Shown here in pieces: positions 33,413 through 43,787 of a stretch of DNA of 64,000 nt. The position numbers and the translations under genes are program-made. Position 1 is the first letter of the stretch, and the number at the start of each line of letters is the position of its first letter. Location of the stretch: assembly GCF_001995255.1 (NCBI RefSeq), contig NZ_MUZR01000014.1:29721-93720 (forward strand). The letters run 5' to 3'. The notes below the pieces were generated by a model. The model saw only the letters and a list, made by a program, of their open reading frames with translations, was not told the origin of the DNA and did no database searches. The stretch comes from Thioalkalivibrio halophilus (GTDB taxonomy: Bacteria; Pseudomonadota; Gammaproteobacteria; Ectothiorhodospirales; Ectothiorhodospiraceae).

Positions 33413-35080
33413 TCAGTCGCTTTCCGCGCGGTATTTCTCGCGCAGATGGTTGCGGATGGAAATGGCGGTCAGGTTCAGGACGACGATCAGCAGCACCAGG
33501 ATCAGGGCCGTGGCGTACACCAGCGGCCGGCCGGCCTCGACGTTCGGGCTTTTGAAGCCCACGTCGTAGATGTGGTAGCCGAGGTGCATGAAGGCACGGT
33601 CCAGGTGCAGATAGGGGAAGGTGCCGTCCACCGGCAGGTTGGGCGCGAGCTTGACCACGCCCACCAGCATCAGCGGTGCGACCTCGCCTGCGGCGCGCGC
33701 CACCGCGAGGATCAGGCCGGTCATCATGGCCGGCGCGGACAGCGGCACGATCAGCCGCCACAGGGTCTCGGCCTTGGTGGCGCCCAGCGACAGGGAACCG
33801 TGGCGTACGCTGCTGCCGATCCGTGTCAGGCCCTCCTCGGTGGAGACGATCACCACCGGCAGGGTCAGCAGGGCGAGGGTCAGCGATGCCCAGATGATCG
33901 CCGGCGAACCGAAGGTGGGCGAGGGCAGGGCATCCTGGAAGAAGAGCTGGTCGATGTTGCCGCCGACCAGATACACGAAGAAGCCCAGGCCGAACACCCC
34001 GAACACGATCGACGGTACCCCGGCCAGGTTGTTCACCGAGATGCGGATGATGCGCACCAGCGGGCCCTGTTTCGCGTATTCGCGCAGGTAGATCGCGGCG
34101 AGCACGCCGAACGGGGTCACCACGATCGACATCAGGATTACCATCAGCACGGTGCCGAAGATCGCCGGCAGGATGCCGCCCTCGGTATTCGCCTCGCGCG
34201 GGTAGCCGGTCATGAAGTCCCGGAAACTGCCGACGTAGTGGCGCAGCTTCGCGGCCGTGCTCATGTCGTTCGGCCACCAGGCGTTCACGATCTGCGACAG
34301 CGCGAGGGTGGTGCGCTGGCCATCGGCGGTCTCCAGCACGATGGCGTAACGGGCGACTTCCTCGCGCAGGGCGTTGCGTTCGGATTCCAGCTCGGCGTAT
34401 TCGGCGTCCAGGGCCGCCTGTTCCTCGTCGAGTTCCTGGTGGCGCTGCGCGCGCTGTTCCTCCGGTAGCGAGGTGTCCCGTTCGAGGCCGCGACGGTCGA
34501 GCCGCACCCGTTCCATCTGATGATTGACCTGACCGATCTCGACCCGCTCGATGCGTTCGAGCTGCTGCACCAGATCGCGGGTCTCCCGGATGCGTTGTTC
34601 GAAGGCGGTGCGTGCCGCTTCCCCTTCGGCCACGGTCTCGCCGTCCTCGCGGTATTCCCGGATGAAGCCGAAGAAGTCACCCCATTGCAGGCGTTCCAGC
34701 ACCACGGCGTCGCGCGGGGTGCGGCGTTCGGACATCGCGTCTTCGAGATACCAGCGGAAGTCGCGTGAATCCAGGTCGCGGTTGCCGCGCTTGATCAGGT
34801 GGCGCACGACGATTTCCTGACCCTCCGGCACCTGAAAGCCGGCTTCCCGCGCGGCCTGGGCGGTCATGGTCTCCGAACGTGCGATCTCGCCCATCACGCC
34901 CCGCGGCTCACTGTCAGCCGCGGGCTGGTATTCGAACTCGATGACCTCGGACGGCCAGAAGAACGACAGGCCATTCACCGCGATCATGGTGATCAGCCCG
35001 AAGACCATCACCAGGGAGGCGGCGATTGCCCCGGCATTCAGCCAGATCCACGGGGTGCCGGACTGGAACCAGTGTTTCAT
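33413..35080 (-). CDS. pstA: Phosphate ABC transporter permease PstA (long form)
   Basis: 555 residues, about 250 more than E. coli PstA. The N-terminal membrane helix is followed by a soluble domain (residues 50-280) that includes a long coiled-coil ([20 protein letters not shown]..., [20 protein letters not shown]), then the permease core ([32 protein letters not shown]). Such long PstA/PstC are normal in Pseudomonas-type gammaproteobacteria. Six bases after pstC. Confidence 0.93.
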   Translation of the reverse strand: MKHWFQSGTPWIWLNAGAIAASLVMVFGLITMIAVNGLSFFWPSEVIEFEYQPAADSEPRGVMGEIARSETMTAQAAREAGFQVPEGQEIVVRHLIKRGNRDLDSRDFRWYLEDAMSERRTPRDAVVLERLQWGDFFGFIREYREDGETVAEGEAARTAFEQRIRETRDLVQQLERIERVEIGQVNHQMERVRLDRRGLERDTSLPEEQRAQRHQELDEEQAALDAEYAELESERNALREEVARYAIVLETADGQRTTLALSQIVNAWWPNDMSTAAKLRHYVGSFRDFMTGYPREANTEGGILPAIFGTVLMVILMSIVVTPFGVLAAIYLREYAKQGPLVRIIRISVNNLAGVPSIVFGVFGLGFFVYLVGGNIDQLFFQDALPSPTFGSPAIIWASLTLALLTLPVVIVSTEEGLTRIGSSVRHGSLSLGATKAETLWRLIVPLSAPAMMTGLILAVARAAGEVAPLMLVGVVKLAPNLPVDGTFPYLHLDRAFMHLGYHIYDVGFKSPNVEAGRPLVYATALILVLLIVVLNLTAISIRNHLREKYRAESD

Positions 35081-35089
35081 CGTTGTTCC

Positions 35090-37360
35090 TTACAGGGTGC
35101 TGTATTTGTTCCGCAGGCGCTGGCGCACGATCTCGGCGATGGTGTTCACCGTGAAGGTGAGGGCGAACAGGACCAGCGCGGCCAGGAACAGGATGCGGTA
35201 ATGGGTGCCGCCCACCGCGGTCTCGGGCATCTCCACCGCGATGTTCGCGGAGAGCGTGCGCATGCCCTCGAAGATGTTGAAGTTGACCACCGGGGAGTTG
35301 CCGGTCGCCATCAGCACGATCATGGTCTCGCCGACGGCGCGGCCGAAGCCGATCATCACCGCCGAGAAGATCCCCGGGCTGGCGGTCAGCAGCACCACGC
35401 GCACCACCGTCTGCCACGGGGTGGCGCCCAGCGCCAGCGAGCCCTGGGTGAGGTGCCTGGGCACGTTGAAGACCGCATCCTCGGAGATCGAGTAGATGGT
35501 CGGGATCACCGCGAAACCCATCGCGATGCCGATCACCAGGGCGTTGCGCTGGTCGTAGGTGTAGCCGGCGTCGGTCAGCCACTGACGGGCATCTCCGTTG
35601 AACATCCAGATTTCCAGATGCGGGCTGATGAACACCGCGAACCAGCCCACCAGGAGGATCACCGGGATCAGGATCGCGGCTTCCCAGCCTGCGGGGATCG
35701 CACGGCGTACGCCCTCCGGCAGGACCCGCGTCCAGACGAAGGCCATCACCAGCATGGCCAGCGGGAGCAGGATCAGGATGCTGGCTACCGCGGGCAGATT
35801 CGCCTCGATGAACGGGGCCAGCCACAGGCCCGCGAGGAAGCCCAGGATGACGGTCGGCAGGGCCTCCATCAGTTCGATGCAGGGCTTGGTCAGGCCGCGC
35901 ATGCGGCTCGACATGAAATATGCGCTGTAGATCGCCCCCATGATGGCCAGCGGGGTGGCGAACAGCATGGCGTAGAAGGCGGCCTTGACCGTGCCGAGGG
36001 TCAGCGGCACCAGCGAGAACTTGGGTTCGAATTCGTCGGTGGCGGATGACGACTGCCACACGTAGTCGCCGCCGGAACGGCCCTCGTACCAGACCTTTTG
36101 CCACAGCACGTGGAAGGAGACTTCCGGGTGCGGGTTGGACAGGTCGTTCACGAACCAGCTCTCGGCGTCGTCGATCGCGATCAGCATGCGATTGCGCGGG
36201 TCGATGTACGCGCGGTAGAGGGGACGGTCGCTGAACGTTTGCTGGAGCAGGGTGCGCTGCGAGGTCGGGTAATGGACCGCCAGGGCGCCCGAGGCATCGG
36301 TGGTGGCGAACCCCTTGCGGATGTATTCCGGCTGGGTGTTGGTGACCGCATCGGCATGTTGCGGGAAGTCGCGGACGCGGGTGATGCGGTTCACGTTGTC
36401 CTCGTCGCGCACCAGCATGTACTGAGCGACCGAGCCATCCGAGCCCCCGACCACGATGGAGACCGTCCCCAGGATGTATTCCAGCGAGGTGACCTCGGCG
36501 TCGTCCCCGCGCACCACGCGCTGGCTGTCGACGAGCCGGGCGTTGCGCGGGGTGCTGATGTCGTAGAAATGCAGCCGGCCCCGGTCGTCGCCCACCATCA
36601 GGTTGCGCCCGGTAATGTCGACCAGGATGCGGGTCGGTGTCGCGTCCCCGGGCAGGGAGGGCAGGTCGTGGGCCGAACGGGTGACCTCGGTCTCGCCGGT
36701 CATCATCGAGGTGCGTTCCTCGAAGTTGACCAGTCGCAGGTCACCGTCCTCGGTGGCCGCGGCCACCCGCACGCCGCTGGAGCCTCGCTGGATGCCGACC
36801 ACGTCAATGGCCCGGCCCTCGGAATCCACGTCCAGCAGCGCCGAATCCTCGTCTCCCAGGGGGTACACCAGGCCCGGATCGTATTCGCGACCCTGCGGCG
36901 TGAAGCGTTCGTTGTATTCGTATTCGATGGCCAGCACCTGGCCGTTGTCCAGGCCGGCCGCGACCAGGCGCGTGCGCGGTTCGGCCATGCTGAAACTGGT
37001 GACCCGTACGTCATCCGGGATCGGCAGCGGCTGTTCGCGTACCACCTCGCCGCTGTACGGGCGGAAGAAGACCGCCCGACGGTCCTCGGTCAGGCGCACG
37101 GCCATTTCGCGATGCCGATTGACCGCCAGGTGGATGGTCCCGGTGTCGGCCCCGCCGGGTGCATCGTAGGCCGCGCGTTCCTCCAGCGAGGCGCCCTGGA
37201 ACATCGGCAGGGTTTCGCTCAGGAGGTAGACGAACATCAGGGTCAGGGCGCCGATCACGGCCAGCCCGAAAAATCCGATCAGGTAGCGGGCCGAGGTGTC
37301 CTTGGCGCGGCGCCAGCGCTGGAAGCGGTCGAGGGTGGTGTTCGCGATGGTGCCGGGCAT
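35090..37360 (-). CDS. pstC: Phosphate ABC transporter permease PstC (long form)
   Basis: 756 residues from ATG 37360 after AGGGGAAC; longer frame extension overlaps the Pho box and is rejected. TM1 (YLIGFFGLAVIGALTLMFVYLLSE), then roughly 400 residues of beta-rich soluble domain (propeller-like repeats such as VVVGGSDGSVAQYMLV), then the permease core with FNIFEGMRTLSANIAVEMPE. The soluble insertion is typical of the long PstC group. Preceded by a Pho box. Confidence 0.93.
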   Translation of the reverse strand: MPGTIANTTLDRFQRWRRAKDTSARYLIGFFGLAVIGALTLMFVYLLSETLPMFQGASLEERAAYDAPGGADTGTIHLAVNRHREMAVRLTEDRRAVFFRPYSGEVVREQPLPIPDDVRVTSFSMAEPRTRLVAAGLDNGQVLAIEYEYNERFTPQGREYDPGLVYPLGDEDSALLDVDSEGRAIDVVGIQRGSSGVRVAAATEDGDLRLVNFEERTSMMTGETEVTRSAHDLPSLPGDATPTRILVDITGRNLMVGDDRGRLHFYDISTPRNARLVDSQRVVRGDDAEVTSLEYILGTVSIVVGGSDGSVAQYMLVRDEDNVNRITRVRDFPQHADAVTNTQPEYIRKGFATTDASGALAVHYPTSQRTLLQQTFSDRPLYRAYIDPRNRMLIAIDDAESWFVNDLSNPHPEVSFHVLWQKVWYEGRSGGDYVWQSSSATDEFEPKFSLVPLTLGTVKAAFYAMLFATPLAIMGAIYSAYFMSSRMRGLTKPCIELMEALPTVILGFLAGLWLAPFIEANLPAVASILILLPLAMLVMAFVWTRVLPEGVRRAIPAGWEAAILIPVILLVGWFAVFISPHLEIWMFNGDARQWLTDAGYTYDQRNALVIGIAMGFAVIPTIYSISEDAVFNVPRHLTQGSLALGATPWQTVVRVVLLTASPGIFSAVMIGFGRAVGETMIVLMATGNSPVVNFNIFEGMRTLSANIAVEMPETAVGGTHYRILFLAALVLFALTFTVNTIAEIVRQRLRNKYSTL

Positions 37361-37423
37361 TCGGTTCCCCTGAAATATCGACGGGCGCGTGACGGTCGTT
37401 GGCAGGGATCCTAAGGGCGCGTT

Positions 37424-37452
37424 GTGACAGTCCGATGACACTGCGGTGACAG
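37424..37452 (-). promoter_or_regulatory. Pho box upstream of pstC
   Basis: On the minus strand CTGTCAC, TGTCATC and CTGTCAC recur at 11-bp spacing (plus-strand copies GTGACAG 37424, ATGACAC 37435, GTGACAG 37446). This is the PhoB direct-repeat pattern. Confidence 0.85.
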
Positions 37453-37493
37453 GCATTTGAACGCGCAGCGGCTCGTGCTCAGGGGCATAAACG

Positions 37494-37519
37494 AAAAAGG
37501 CCCGGACATTGTCCGGGCC
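37494..37519 (-). terminator. Rho-independent terminator after pstS
   Basis: On the minus strand GGCCCGGAC/GTCCGGGCC with a short AAT loop and TTTTT. It separates pstS from the pstCAB-phoU operon. Confidence 0.85.
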
Positions 37520-37551
37520 CTGATGCCTCCCCATTGCGGGAGGTGCGCCGG

Positions 37552-38520
37552 TTATTCGAGGCCGAGGGCCTCGCGCTGGCGCTTGGCGACCGTCTCGGGC
37601 AGCGGGACGAAGCCGTCGCGCACCACGACCTCCTGGCCTTCCTTCGACAGCACCATCTTCAGGAACTCGGCCTGGCGCGGGGCGAGGCCGTCTTCCGGGT
37701 GGTTGTTGACCGCGACGTAGAGGAAGCGCGACAGGGGGTAGTCGCCGGAAGCGGCGTTCTCGGCAGTCGGCTCGTACAGGGCATCCTCGCTCTCGCCGAG
37801 GGCGATGGCGCGGACACCGGAGGTGTTGTAGCCGATGCCGGAGTAGCCGATGCCGTTGAGGGACTCGGCGACACCCTGGACGACCGAGGCGGAACCCGGC
37901 TGCTCGTTCACGGCATTCTTGAAGTCACCGTCGCACAGGGCGTGCTGGCGGAAGTACCCGTAGGTGCCGGAGACCGCGTTACGCCCGTAGATGGTGATGT
38001 CGCGGTTGGCCCAGGAGCCTTCCAGGCCGAGCTGGCCCCAGCGGTTGATGTCCTCGGCACCGCCGCAGCGGCGGGTGGACGAGAACGCCGCGTCCACCTG
38101 TTCGATCGACATCCCCTCGATCGGATTGTCGCGGTTCACGAACACCGCGATGGAGTCGATGGCCACCGGCACCAGGGTCATCTCGTAGCCGTGGCGCTGC
38201 TCGAACGAGGCCTGCTCGCTGTCGCGCGGCTGGCGCGACATCGGGCCGAAGTCGGCCGTGCCCTCGGTCAGGGCGGGCGGGGCGGTGGAGGTGCCGGCAC
38301 CCTGGATCTGGATGTTGACGTTGGGGTAGAAGTCCTGGAACTCCTCGGCCCACAGCGCCATCAGGTTGTTCAGGGTGTCCGAGCCTTCGCTGGACAGGTT
38401 TCCGGAGATGCCGCTGACGGTCTGGTAGGCCGGCAGATCCGGGTCGACATCGGCCATCGCCGGTGTGACGGCAAGGGCGGCGGCCGCGGCGGCGGCCAGA
38501 ACACTACGCTTGAACAGCAT
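37552..38520 (-). CDS. pstS: Periplasmic phosphate-binding protein PstS
   Basis: 322 residues with signal peptide ([23 protein letters not shown]). [27 protein letters not shown] and [10 protein letters not shown] are the phosphate-contact motifs of PstS-like proteins. First component of the high-affinity Pst system. Confidence 0.93.
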   Translation of the reverse strand: MLFKRSVLAAAAAAALAVTPAMADVDPDLPAYQTVSGISGNLSSEGSDTLNNLMALWAEEFQDFYPNVNIQIQGAGTSTAPPALTEGTADFGPMSRQPRDSEQASFEQRHGYEMTLVPVAIDSIAVFVNRDNPIEGMSIEQVDAAFSSTRRCGGAEDINRWGQLGLEGSWANRDITIYGRNAVSGTYGYFRQHALCDGDFKNAVNEQPGSASVVQGVAESLNGIGYSGIGYNTSGVRAIALGESEDALYEPTAENAASGDYPLSRFLYVAVNNHPEDGLAPRQAEFLKMVLSKEGQEVVVRDGFVPLPETVAKRQREALGLE

Positions 38521-38605
38521 GGGTCACTCCCTCGTGCTTGCTTGACGGTGCGTCGGACCGGTGGGTCCTTGATGCCGGATTATCGGGAGCCATGCTTGCA
38601 GTTTG

Positions 38606-38634
38606 GTGACGGCGACGTGACAGAAGCATGACAG
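38606..38634 (-). promoter_or_regulatory. Triple Pho box upstream of pstS
   Basis: Plus-strand copies GTGACGG (38606), GTGACAG (38617) and ATGACAG (38628) at 11-bp spacing; reading the minus strand gives CTGTCAT-type repeats about 90 bp before pstS. It also lies just upstream of the divergent gene at 38679, which may share PhoB control. Confidence 0.85.
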
Positions 38635-38678
38635 GGGGCTGTAACGGGATTGTCATCGGCGCTTCATACAGTGCACCC

Positions 38679-39305
38679 ATGAAAGCTGATCGTCCCCTTC
38701 GCGTCTGGCCCCTGGCCGCCCGTGTCCTGGTGCGTCCGGGACCGGTGCTGCGCTCGCTCGCCGGTCACGGTCCGCTGCCTTCGTGGCAGGCCGTGTTCCT
38801 GCGTTTCTCTCTGCCCCTGGTGCTGACCAGCGTCATCCTCAGTCAATGGCTTTACGGGCTGATGCCGCCCGCGCTGCCTCCCGAGTCCGTTCCGGATCCG
38901 GTGGGCTTCGGCGTCTACAGCGTGCTGGCGATGACGGTGGGGGTCGCGGGGCTGACCCTGTCGGCTCACTACCTGGTGGAGCTGTTCCAGGGGCCGACGG
39001 GTCCCGAGCGGGCCGCCATGGCCGTGACTCTGGGGCTGGTCCCGGCGTGGCTGGGCAACGTGGTCGCGGCGTTCCCCTGGCCCTGGGGCAACGGTCTCGC
39101 GCTGGCCCTGATCCTGTACAGCCTTGCGCTGCTGTATGTGGCTCTGCGCGAATTGCTGGGACTGAAACGCGGCAACCGGATCGGCCTGTGGGCGGCCACG
39201 CTGTTCTCCGGGGCGTTCATCACGCTGGTCTTTGGCTGGGCGTTGATGGACCTGATCCCCGGGGCTGCCCCGGAGCTGCGTCTCGGCACGACCTGGTTGA
39301 TCTGA
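38679..39305 (+). CDS. Yip1-like multi-pass membrane protein
   Basis: 208 residues from ATG 38679, since the earlier in-frame ATG at 38628 lies inside the Pho box. Five to six hydrophobic helices (FLRFSLPLVLTSVILSQWLYG, VYSVLAMTVGVAGLTL, MAVTLGLVPAWLGNVVAAF, LALALILYSLALLYVALREL, LFSGAFITLVFGWALMDL) with the P-x-W-L-G pattern common to Yip1-domain proteins. Function unknown. Divergent from pstS and convergent with phoR within the phosphate regulon. Confidence 0.75.
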   Translation: MKADRPLRVWPLAARVLVRPGPVLRSLAGHGPLPSWQAVFLRFSLPLVLTSVILSQWLYGLMPPALPPESVPDPVGFGVYSVLAMTVGVAGLTLSAHYLVELFQGPTGPERAAMAVTLGLVPAWLGNVVAAFPWPWGNGLALALILYSLALLYVALRELLGLKRGNRIGLWAATLFSGAFITLVFGWALMDLIPGAAPELRLGTTWLI

Positions 39306-39307
39306 GT

Positions 39308-40621
39308 TCAGTTTTCGCAGCGCCGCACCGCATGCGGCGGGAAATGGCAACTGAAGCGGCTGCCGACGCCCAGTTCGCTGTCGATCTGCAGCTGTCCCTG
39401 GTGGCGCAGCAGCACGTGCTTGACGATGGCCAGGCCCAGGCCGGTGCCGCCGCGATCCTGGCTGCGGGCGTCATCCACGCGGTAGAAACGCTCGGTCAGC
39501 CTCTCCAGATGGTGGCTGGCGATGCCGGGACCGTTGTCGTCCACGGCGAGGGTAGCGCCGCCGTCGTCGGTTGCGGACCAGCTCAGAGTGACCCGGGTGC
39601 CTGCCGGGGTGTACTTGATGGCATTGAACAGCAGGTTGGCGAAGGCCGATCGCAACTCGGTCTCGGTGCCGAGGATCTCCAGATCGGGCTCGGCGTCCAG
39701 TGCCAGGTGGTGGCCGCGGTCGCCGGACAGCAGTTCGGCCTCGTCGATCAGATTGCGCAGCATCTTGGTCGGATTGAACCAGGTCTGCTCGCCCTGTTCC
39801 GACCCGGTCTCCAGGCGCGAGAGCATCAGCAGGTCGTCCACCAGCAGTTTCATGCGCTCGGACTGTTCGCGCAGCAGGCGTACCGAATCCATCAGTTCCG
39901 GCTGGTCGACCAGTTCGTCCTCGAGGGTTTCGGCCACGCCGTAGAGCACGGTCAGCGGGGTGCGCAGTTCATGGGACACGTTGGCGATGAAATCCCGGCG
40001 CATCACCTCCAGACGGTGCAGGTGCGTGGTGTCGCGCGCCAGCAGCAGGTACTGGTGCTCGCCGTAGGGCACCAGACGGATCTCCAGTCGCCGGTTCGCA
40101 TCCAGCGGCGACGGCATGTTGAGGCTCTCCTGCGGCGCGCTGGCGGGATCCATGAAGCGCAGGAAATCCGGATGGCGCACCAGGTGGGTGATGCGGCGGC
40201 CCTCGTCGGCCGGCCATTCCAGATCCAGCAGGCGCGCGGCGGTGGGGTTCGCCCATTCGATCCGGTGCTCGGGGTTGAGGACCACCACCGCGTCGGGAAG
40301 GGCGCTGGCCGAGTCGCGGTAGCGCTCCAGCGTGCGCCGCAGTCCGGCCACCCGGCGCAGTCGCCGCTGGCGGCGCTGGTGCAGGTTGGTGAAGATCTCG
40401 CCCCATATGCCGCGGGCATCGGGCGGCTCGCTGCGGCCGCCGCGACGGGCCCAGTTTTCCAGCCGGTAGAGTTGCAGGAGGTTCCAGCCCAGCGCGGCGG
40501 TCAGCAGGGCCGTCGCGGTGATCCACGGGTAGCCCAGGGTCCATCCGGTGCCGAGAATGATCAGGCCGGCGAGCAGGTTGCGGGCAATAACCCGTGGCCA
40601 GGGATTGAAGGGGGGCTGCAA
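39308..40621 (-). CDS. phoR: Phosphate regulon sensor kinase PhoR
   Basis: 437 residues from a TTG codon; no clear ribosome site, so the start is uncertain. Two N-terminal membrane helices (ARNLLAGLIILGTGWTLG, ITATALLTAALGWNLL), PAS domain, HisKA with [13 protein letters not shown], and HATPase [14 protein letters not shown]. Phosphorylates PhoB under phosphate limitation. Follows phoB by 13 bp. Confidence 0.93.
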   Translation of the reverse strand: MQPPFNPWPRVIARNLLAGLIILGTGWTLGYPWITATALLTAALGWNLLQLYRLENWARRGGRSEPPDARGIWGEIFTNLHQRRQRRLRRVAGLRRTLERYRDSASALPDAVVVLNPEHRIEWANPTAARLLDLEWPADEGRRITHLVRHPDFLRFMDPASAPQESLNMPSPLDANRRLEIRLVPYGEHQYLLLARDTTHLHRLEVMRRDFIANVSHELRTPLTVLYGVAETLEDELVDQPELMDSVRLLREQSERMKLLVDDLLMLSRLETGSEQGEQTWFNPTKMLRNLIDEAELLSGDRGHHLALDAEPDLEILGTETELRSAFANLLFNAIKYTPAGTRVTLSWSATDDGGATLAVDDNGPGIASHHLERLTERFYRVDDARSQDRGGTGLGLAIVKHVLLRHQGQLQIDSELGVGSRFSCHFPPHAVRRCEN

Positions 40622-40634
40622 GGGGCGGATCCGG

Positions 40635-41324
40635 TCAGGGCTGGTCGGAGAAACGATAACCGGAGCCTCGCACCGTCTGCACCAGGACGTCGTGTCCGGT
40701 TTCGGCCAGGGCCTTGCGCAGGCGACGGATATGGACGTCCACGGTGCGTTCCTCCACGTAGACGTTGGTGCCCCAGACCTTGTCCAGCAGCTGCTCGCGG
40801 GTGAAGACCCGGTCGGGGTGGGTCATGAAGAAGTGCAGCAGGTTGTATTCGGTGGGGCCCAGGCTGACCGGTTGCCCGTTGCCGCTGACCCGGTGCGAGA
40901 CAGGATCGAGCGCCAGACCGCGGAATTCCACAGGCTCCTCCGAGCTGGTGGGCGTGGTGCGCCGGAGGACGGCCTTGATCCGCGCCACCAGCTCGCGCGG
41001 CGAAAACGGTTTGACGATGTAGTCATCGGCGCCCACGTCCAGCCCGCGGACGCGGTCTTCTTCCTCGCCGCGCGCGGTCAGCATGATCACCGGGATGTCC
41101 TTGGTGACGGGGCTGGCCTTGAGTTCTCGGGCCCAGTCGAGCCCGCTGATGTCCGGCAGCATCCAGTCCAGCAGGACCAGATCGGGCGGCTCCTGGAGCA
41201 GGTCGGTGCGCGCGCTGCGGACGTCGCCTGCCTCGCGCAGATCGTAGCCGGCCCGATTGAGGGGCAGGCGGAGCATCTCGCGGATGGCGAGGTCATCCTC
41301 CACAAGCAGGATCGAAACAGCCAT
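40635..41324 (-). CDS. phoB: Phosphate regulon response regulator PhoB
   Basis: 229 residues. Receiver with LLVEDD, phosphoacceptor in [10 protein letters not shown] and KPFSPRE; OmpR-type winged helix with [29 protein letters not shown]. Binds Pho boxes such as those at 37424, 38606 and 41357. Confidence 0.95.
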   Translation of the reverse strand: MAVSILLVEDDLAIREMLRLPLNRAGYDLREAGDVRSARTDLLQEPPDLVLLDWMLPDISGLDWARELKASPVTKDIPVIMLTARGEEEDRVRGLDVGADDYIVKPFSPRELVARIKAVLRRTTPTSSEEPVEFRGLALDPVSHRVSGNGQPVSLGPTEYNLLHFFMTHPDRVFTREQLLDKVWGTNVYVEERTVDVHIRRLRKALAETGHDVLVQTVRGSGYRFSDQP

Positions 41325-41356
41325 GTCGGCCTCCGGTTGCGTGATGACCGCATTGC

Positions 41357-41385
41357 ATAACAGGCGTGTTACAGACGTGTGAACA
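41357..41385 (-). promoter_or_regulatory. Pho box upstream of phoB
   Basis: Plus-strand ATAACAG (41357), GTTACAG (41368) and GTGAACA (41379) at 11-bp spacing. Weaker than the other two boxes but in the expected place for phoBR autoactivation. Confidence 0.6.
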
Positions 41386-41416
41386 CGGCATCATGCGACG
41401 GGAATCCTGTTCGCCG

Positions 41417-42748
41417 TCATTGGCGTCCGTCGTCGCCGTGACTGGCGGTGATGCGCGCGCGCATGCGGCGCTGGGCAAACCATACTCCGCCAACCACCAC
41501 CGGCACCGTGGCGCCGATGGCGATGTTGACCGGGATCGGCAGGGTGCCGGCATCGTCCATCCCGCGCAGGAAATAGGCCAGCAGGCTGGTCAGATAATAG
41601 GAGATCACCACCACCGAAAGCCCTTCGACGGTCTCCTGCAGGCGCAGCTGCAGATGGGCGCGCCGGTTCATGGAGCGCAGCAGGTCCCGGTTCTGGTTTT
41701 CCACGGCGACGTCCACGCGGGTCCGCAGCATGGAGGTGGTGCGGTGAATCCGGGTCGCGAGGTTGTTGAGCCTTTCGTCCTGCGAGCGGCAGGTGCGCAT
41801 GGCCGGGTCAAGGCGGCGGCCGAGGTATTCGCACAGGGTCTGCAGGCCCGGGATACGCACCGGGCGCAGTTCCTCGGCGCGCTTGTCCACCATGGAGGCG
41901 TAGGCGCGTGCGGCGTGGAAGCGGGTCGCCGTGTGGCTGCCCATGCGCTCGACATCGGCGGCCAGGTCGGACAGCGCGGCCAGCAGCCGCTGTTCGCGGT
42001 CCGTGCCGTGGAAATATTCGGAGATCCCGGCCATTTCGTCGTTGATGTCGTTGAGGCGGCCTTCCAGTTCGTTGAGCTCGGGCATCAGTTCGCGTGCCAG
42101 CGGCAGTGCCAGCAGGGCCATCAGGCGATAGGTCTCCAGTTCGAGGACGCGCTGCACCAGGCGCCCGGCCTGACGGCGGGAGAGGTCCACGTCGCGTACC
42201 AGGAAGCGCTCAAAGCCGTCCTCGCGCACACGAAAATCGCTGAACACCCGACCGTCGCCGCCGGAGACGCCGTTGCCGGCGAACGAGTAGGGGGCGAACA
42301 GTTCGCCCAGCTCCTGCATGCTGCGCACCGGAGCCTCGCGCGGCTCCAGCTCCAGGTGGATGGCGGCAATGGTCTCCCCCGGCAGGCCGGTCAGCCAGTC
42401 GATGGGCACCCGATGGATGGCGGGATGGGTAAACGGTTCCTGCCGGGGTTCGTTCACAACGAAGAACGCCCAGGTGGAGAATTCGTTGTGGCGTTCCCAG
42501 CGCAGGCGGAACTCGCCCAGGTCCACGGCTACGAAGTTCTCGCCGTTCAGCGGGGGCTCGATTCCGTGCCGCCGGCACAGATCGGCGACACATTCACGTT
42601 CCCGGTCGATGGCTTCGCGCGGGCTCAGCAGGGTCAGCCAGGAGACCCGTGCCGGCGGATCCAGGGGCTCGTAGAAACGGGTATGGATCTCTTCCTGGAT
42701 GGACTCGCGCAGGGGGTGGTTGCCGGGCAGCAGCGGGTTGGTTTGCAT
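41417..42748 (-). CDS. DUF3422 family membrane protein
   Basis: 443 residues from ATG 42748; the longer frame starts inside the neighbouring gene and its PTPTPTP leader comes from a hexanucleotide repeat. Family core (HPLRESIQEEIHTRFYEPL, VPIDWLTGLPGETIAAIHLE) and two C-terminal membrane helices (LSVVVISYYLTSLLAYFLRG, IPVNIAIGATVPVVVGGVWF). A long helical middle with many Arg/Glu. No known function. Confidence 0.85.
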   Translation of the reverse strand: MQTNPLLPGNHPLRESIQEEIHTRFYEPLDPPARVSWLTLLSPREAIDRERECVADLCRRHGIEPPLNGENFVAVDLGEFRLRWERHNEFSTWAFFVVNEPRQEPFTHPAIHRVPIDWLTGLPGETIAAIHLELEPREAPVRSMQELGELFAPYSFAGNGVSGGDGRVFSDFRVREDGFERFLVRDVDLSRRQAGRLVQRVLELETYRLMALLALPLARELMPELNELEGRLNDINDEMAGISEYFHGTDREQRLLAALSDLAADVERMGSHTATRFHAARAYASMVDKRAEELRPVRIPGLQTLCEYLGRRLDPAMRTCRSQDERLNNLATRIHRTTSMLRTRVDVAVENQNRDLLRSMNRRAHLQLRLQETVEGLSVVVISYYLTSLLAYFLRGMDDAGTLPIPVNIAIGATVPVVVGGVWFAQRRMRARITASHGDDGRQ

Positions 42749-42768
42749 GTCAGTAGTCGGGTGATCGT

Positions 42769-42804
42769 TCGGAGTCGGAGTCGGAGTCGGAGTCGGGATC
42801 GGGT
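42769..42804. repeat. TCGGAG hexanucleotide tandem repeat
   Basis: Four perfect TCGGAG units (42769-42792) and two degenerate ones, between the 3' end of hpnC and the start of the DUF3422 gene. Multiples of six cannot shift frame but change the spacing in front of the DUF3422 start. Confidence 0.85.
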
Positions 42805-42816
42805 CGGGGTGGACGT

Positions 42817-43689
42817 TCAGGCACCGCGTCCCCGTCGGCGCGGCCGCAGACTGTGCCACAGGACCACCGCCATATCGCGCGCGCCCAGGCGGGGGCGGGC
42901 GAAGGCATCGTTCTCCTGGCGCAGGCGCCAGAGCACGCGCGCGCCGCCATTGACGATGGCACGGATCTCGAGACCGAGCCGCCCGCCCAGGGTTCCGCCC
43001 AGCGGCGCGCCGGCGCGCAGCAGGCGGTCGGCGCGGGCGTACTGGAACTGCATCAGGTTCTGCAGGGGCAGGGTGTTGAGCCGCTCGCGCAGCATCACCT
43101 CGGTCACGCCGTAGCGGGCCATCTCGTCCTGCGGGAGATAGATGCGGTCGTTCTCGCTGATGTCCTGGTGCAGATCCTGGTAGAAGTTGATCAGCTGCAG
43201 GGCGGTGCAGATGGCATCCGACTGGCCCAGCATGGCGTCATCGGGTTCGCCCTGCAGGTGCAGGATCAGCCGGCCGACCGGGTTGGCCGAACGTCGGCAG
43301 TACTCCATGACCTCGCCGATGTCCGCATAGCGGGTCTTTTCCAGGTCCTGGATGAATGCGTCCGCGAGGTCGACGAAGGGTTCAACGGGCAGGTTGAAGC
43401 GCCTCTTCGCGTCCGCGAGCGCGATCCATTCGGGGGTGCTCTCCGCGGCCGGGTCGTCCAGCGCGCGGACGTGTTCCTGCATCGCCTGCAGCTCGGTCCG
43501 GCGGGCCTCGACCGGGCGCGAGTCCTCGTCGGCGAGGTCGTCAGCGTCGCGCGCGTAGCAGTAGATCGCGGCCACCGGGTCGCGTATTGGGCGCGGCAGC
43601 AGGCGCGAGGCGACGGGGAAGTTCTCGTAGTGCGACCGGGCACGCAGGCGGCAATGCCGATAGGCAGCGGCGATGTCGGGGCGGGCCAT
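42817..43689 (-). CDS. hpnC: Hydroxysqualene synthase HpnC-like (squalene/phytoene synthase family)
   Basis: 290 residues from ATG 43689 after GGAGCTG. HYENFPVASRLLPRPIRDPV at the N-terminus is the HpnC signature; YARDADDLADED and YQDLHQDISENDRIYLPQDE are the two Asp-rich Mg-diphosphate motifs. Converts presqualene diphosphate to hydroxysqualene for hopanoid or squalene synthesis. HpnD and HpnE are not in the window, so the pathway is split. Confidence 0.85.
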   Translation of the reverse strand: MARPDIAAAYRHCRLRARSHYENFPVASRLLPRPIRDPVAAIYCYARDADDLADEDSRPVEARRTELQAMQEHVRALDDPAAESTPEWIALADAKRRFNLPVEPFVDLADAFIQDLEKTRYADIGEVMEYCRRSANPVGRLILHLQGEPDDAMLGQSDAICTALQLINFYQDLHQDISENDRIYLPQDEMARYGVTEVMLRERLNTLPLQNLMQFQYARADRLLRAGAPLGGTLGGRLGLEIRAIVNGGARVLWRLRQENDAFARPRLGARDMAVVLWHSLRPRRRGRGA

Positions 43690-43787
43690 GTCAGCTCCAG
43701 TCGGGGGTCTTGGTGCACCCATTATGCCGGTTTTGTCCTGTGTGGGAGGCCGGCCCTCCGGCCGATGGGACGGGCGGGGCCTGTCAC

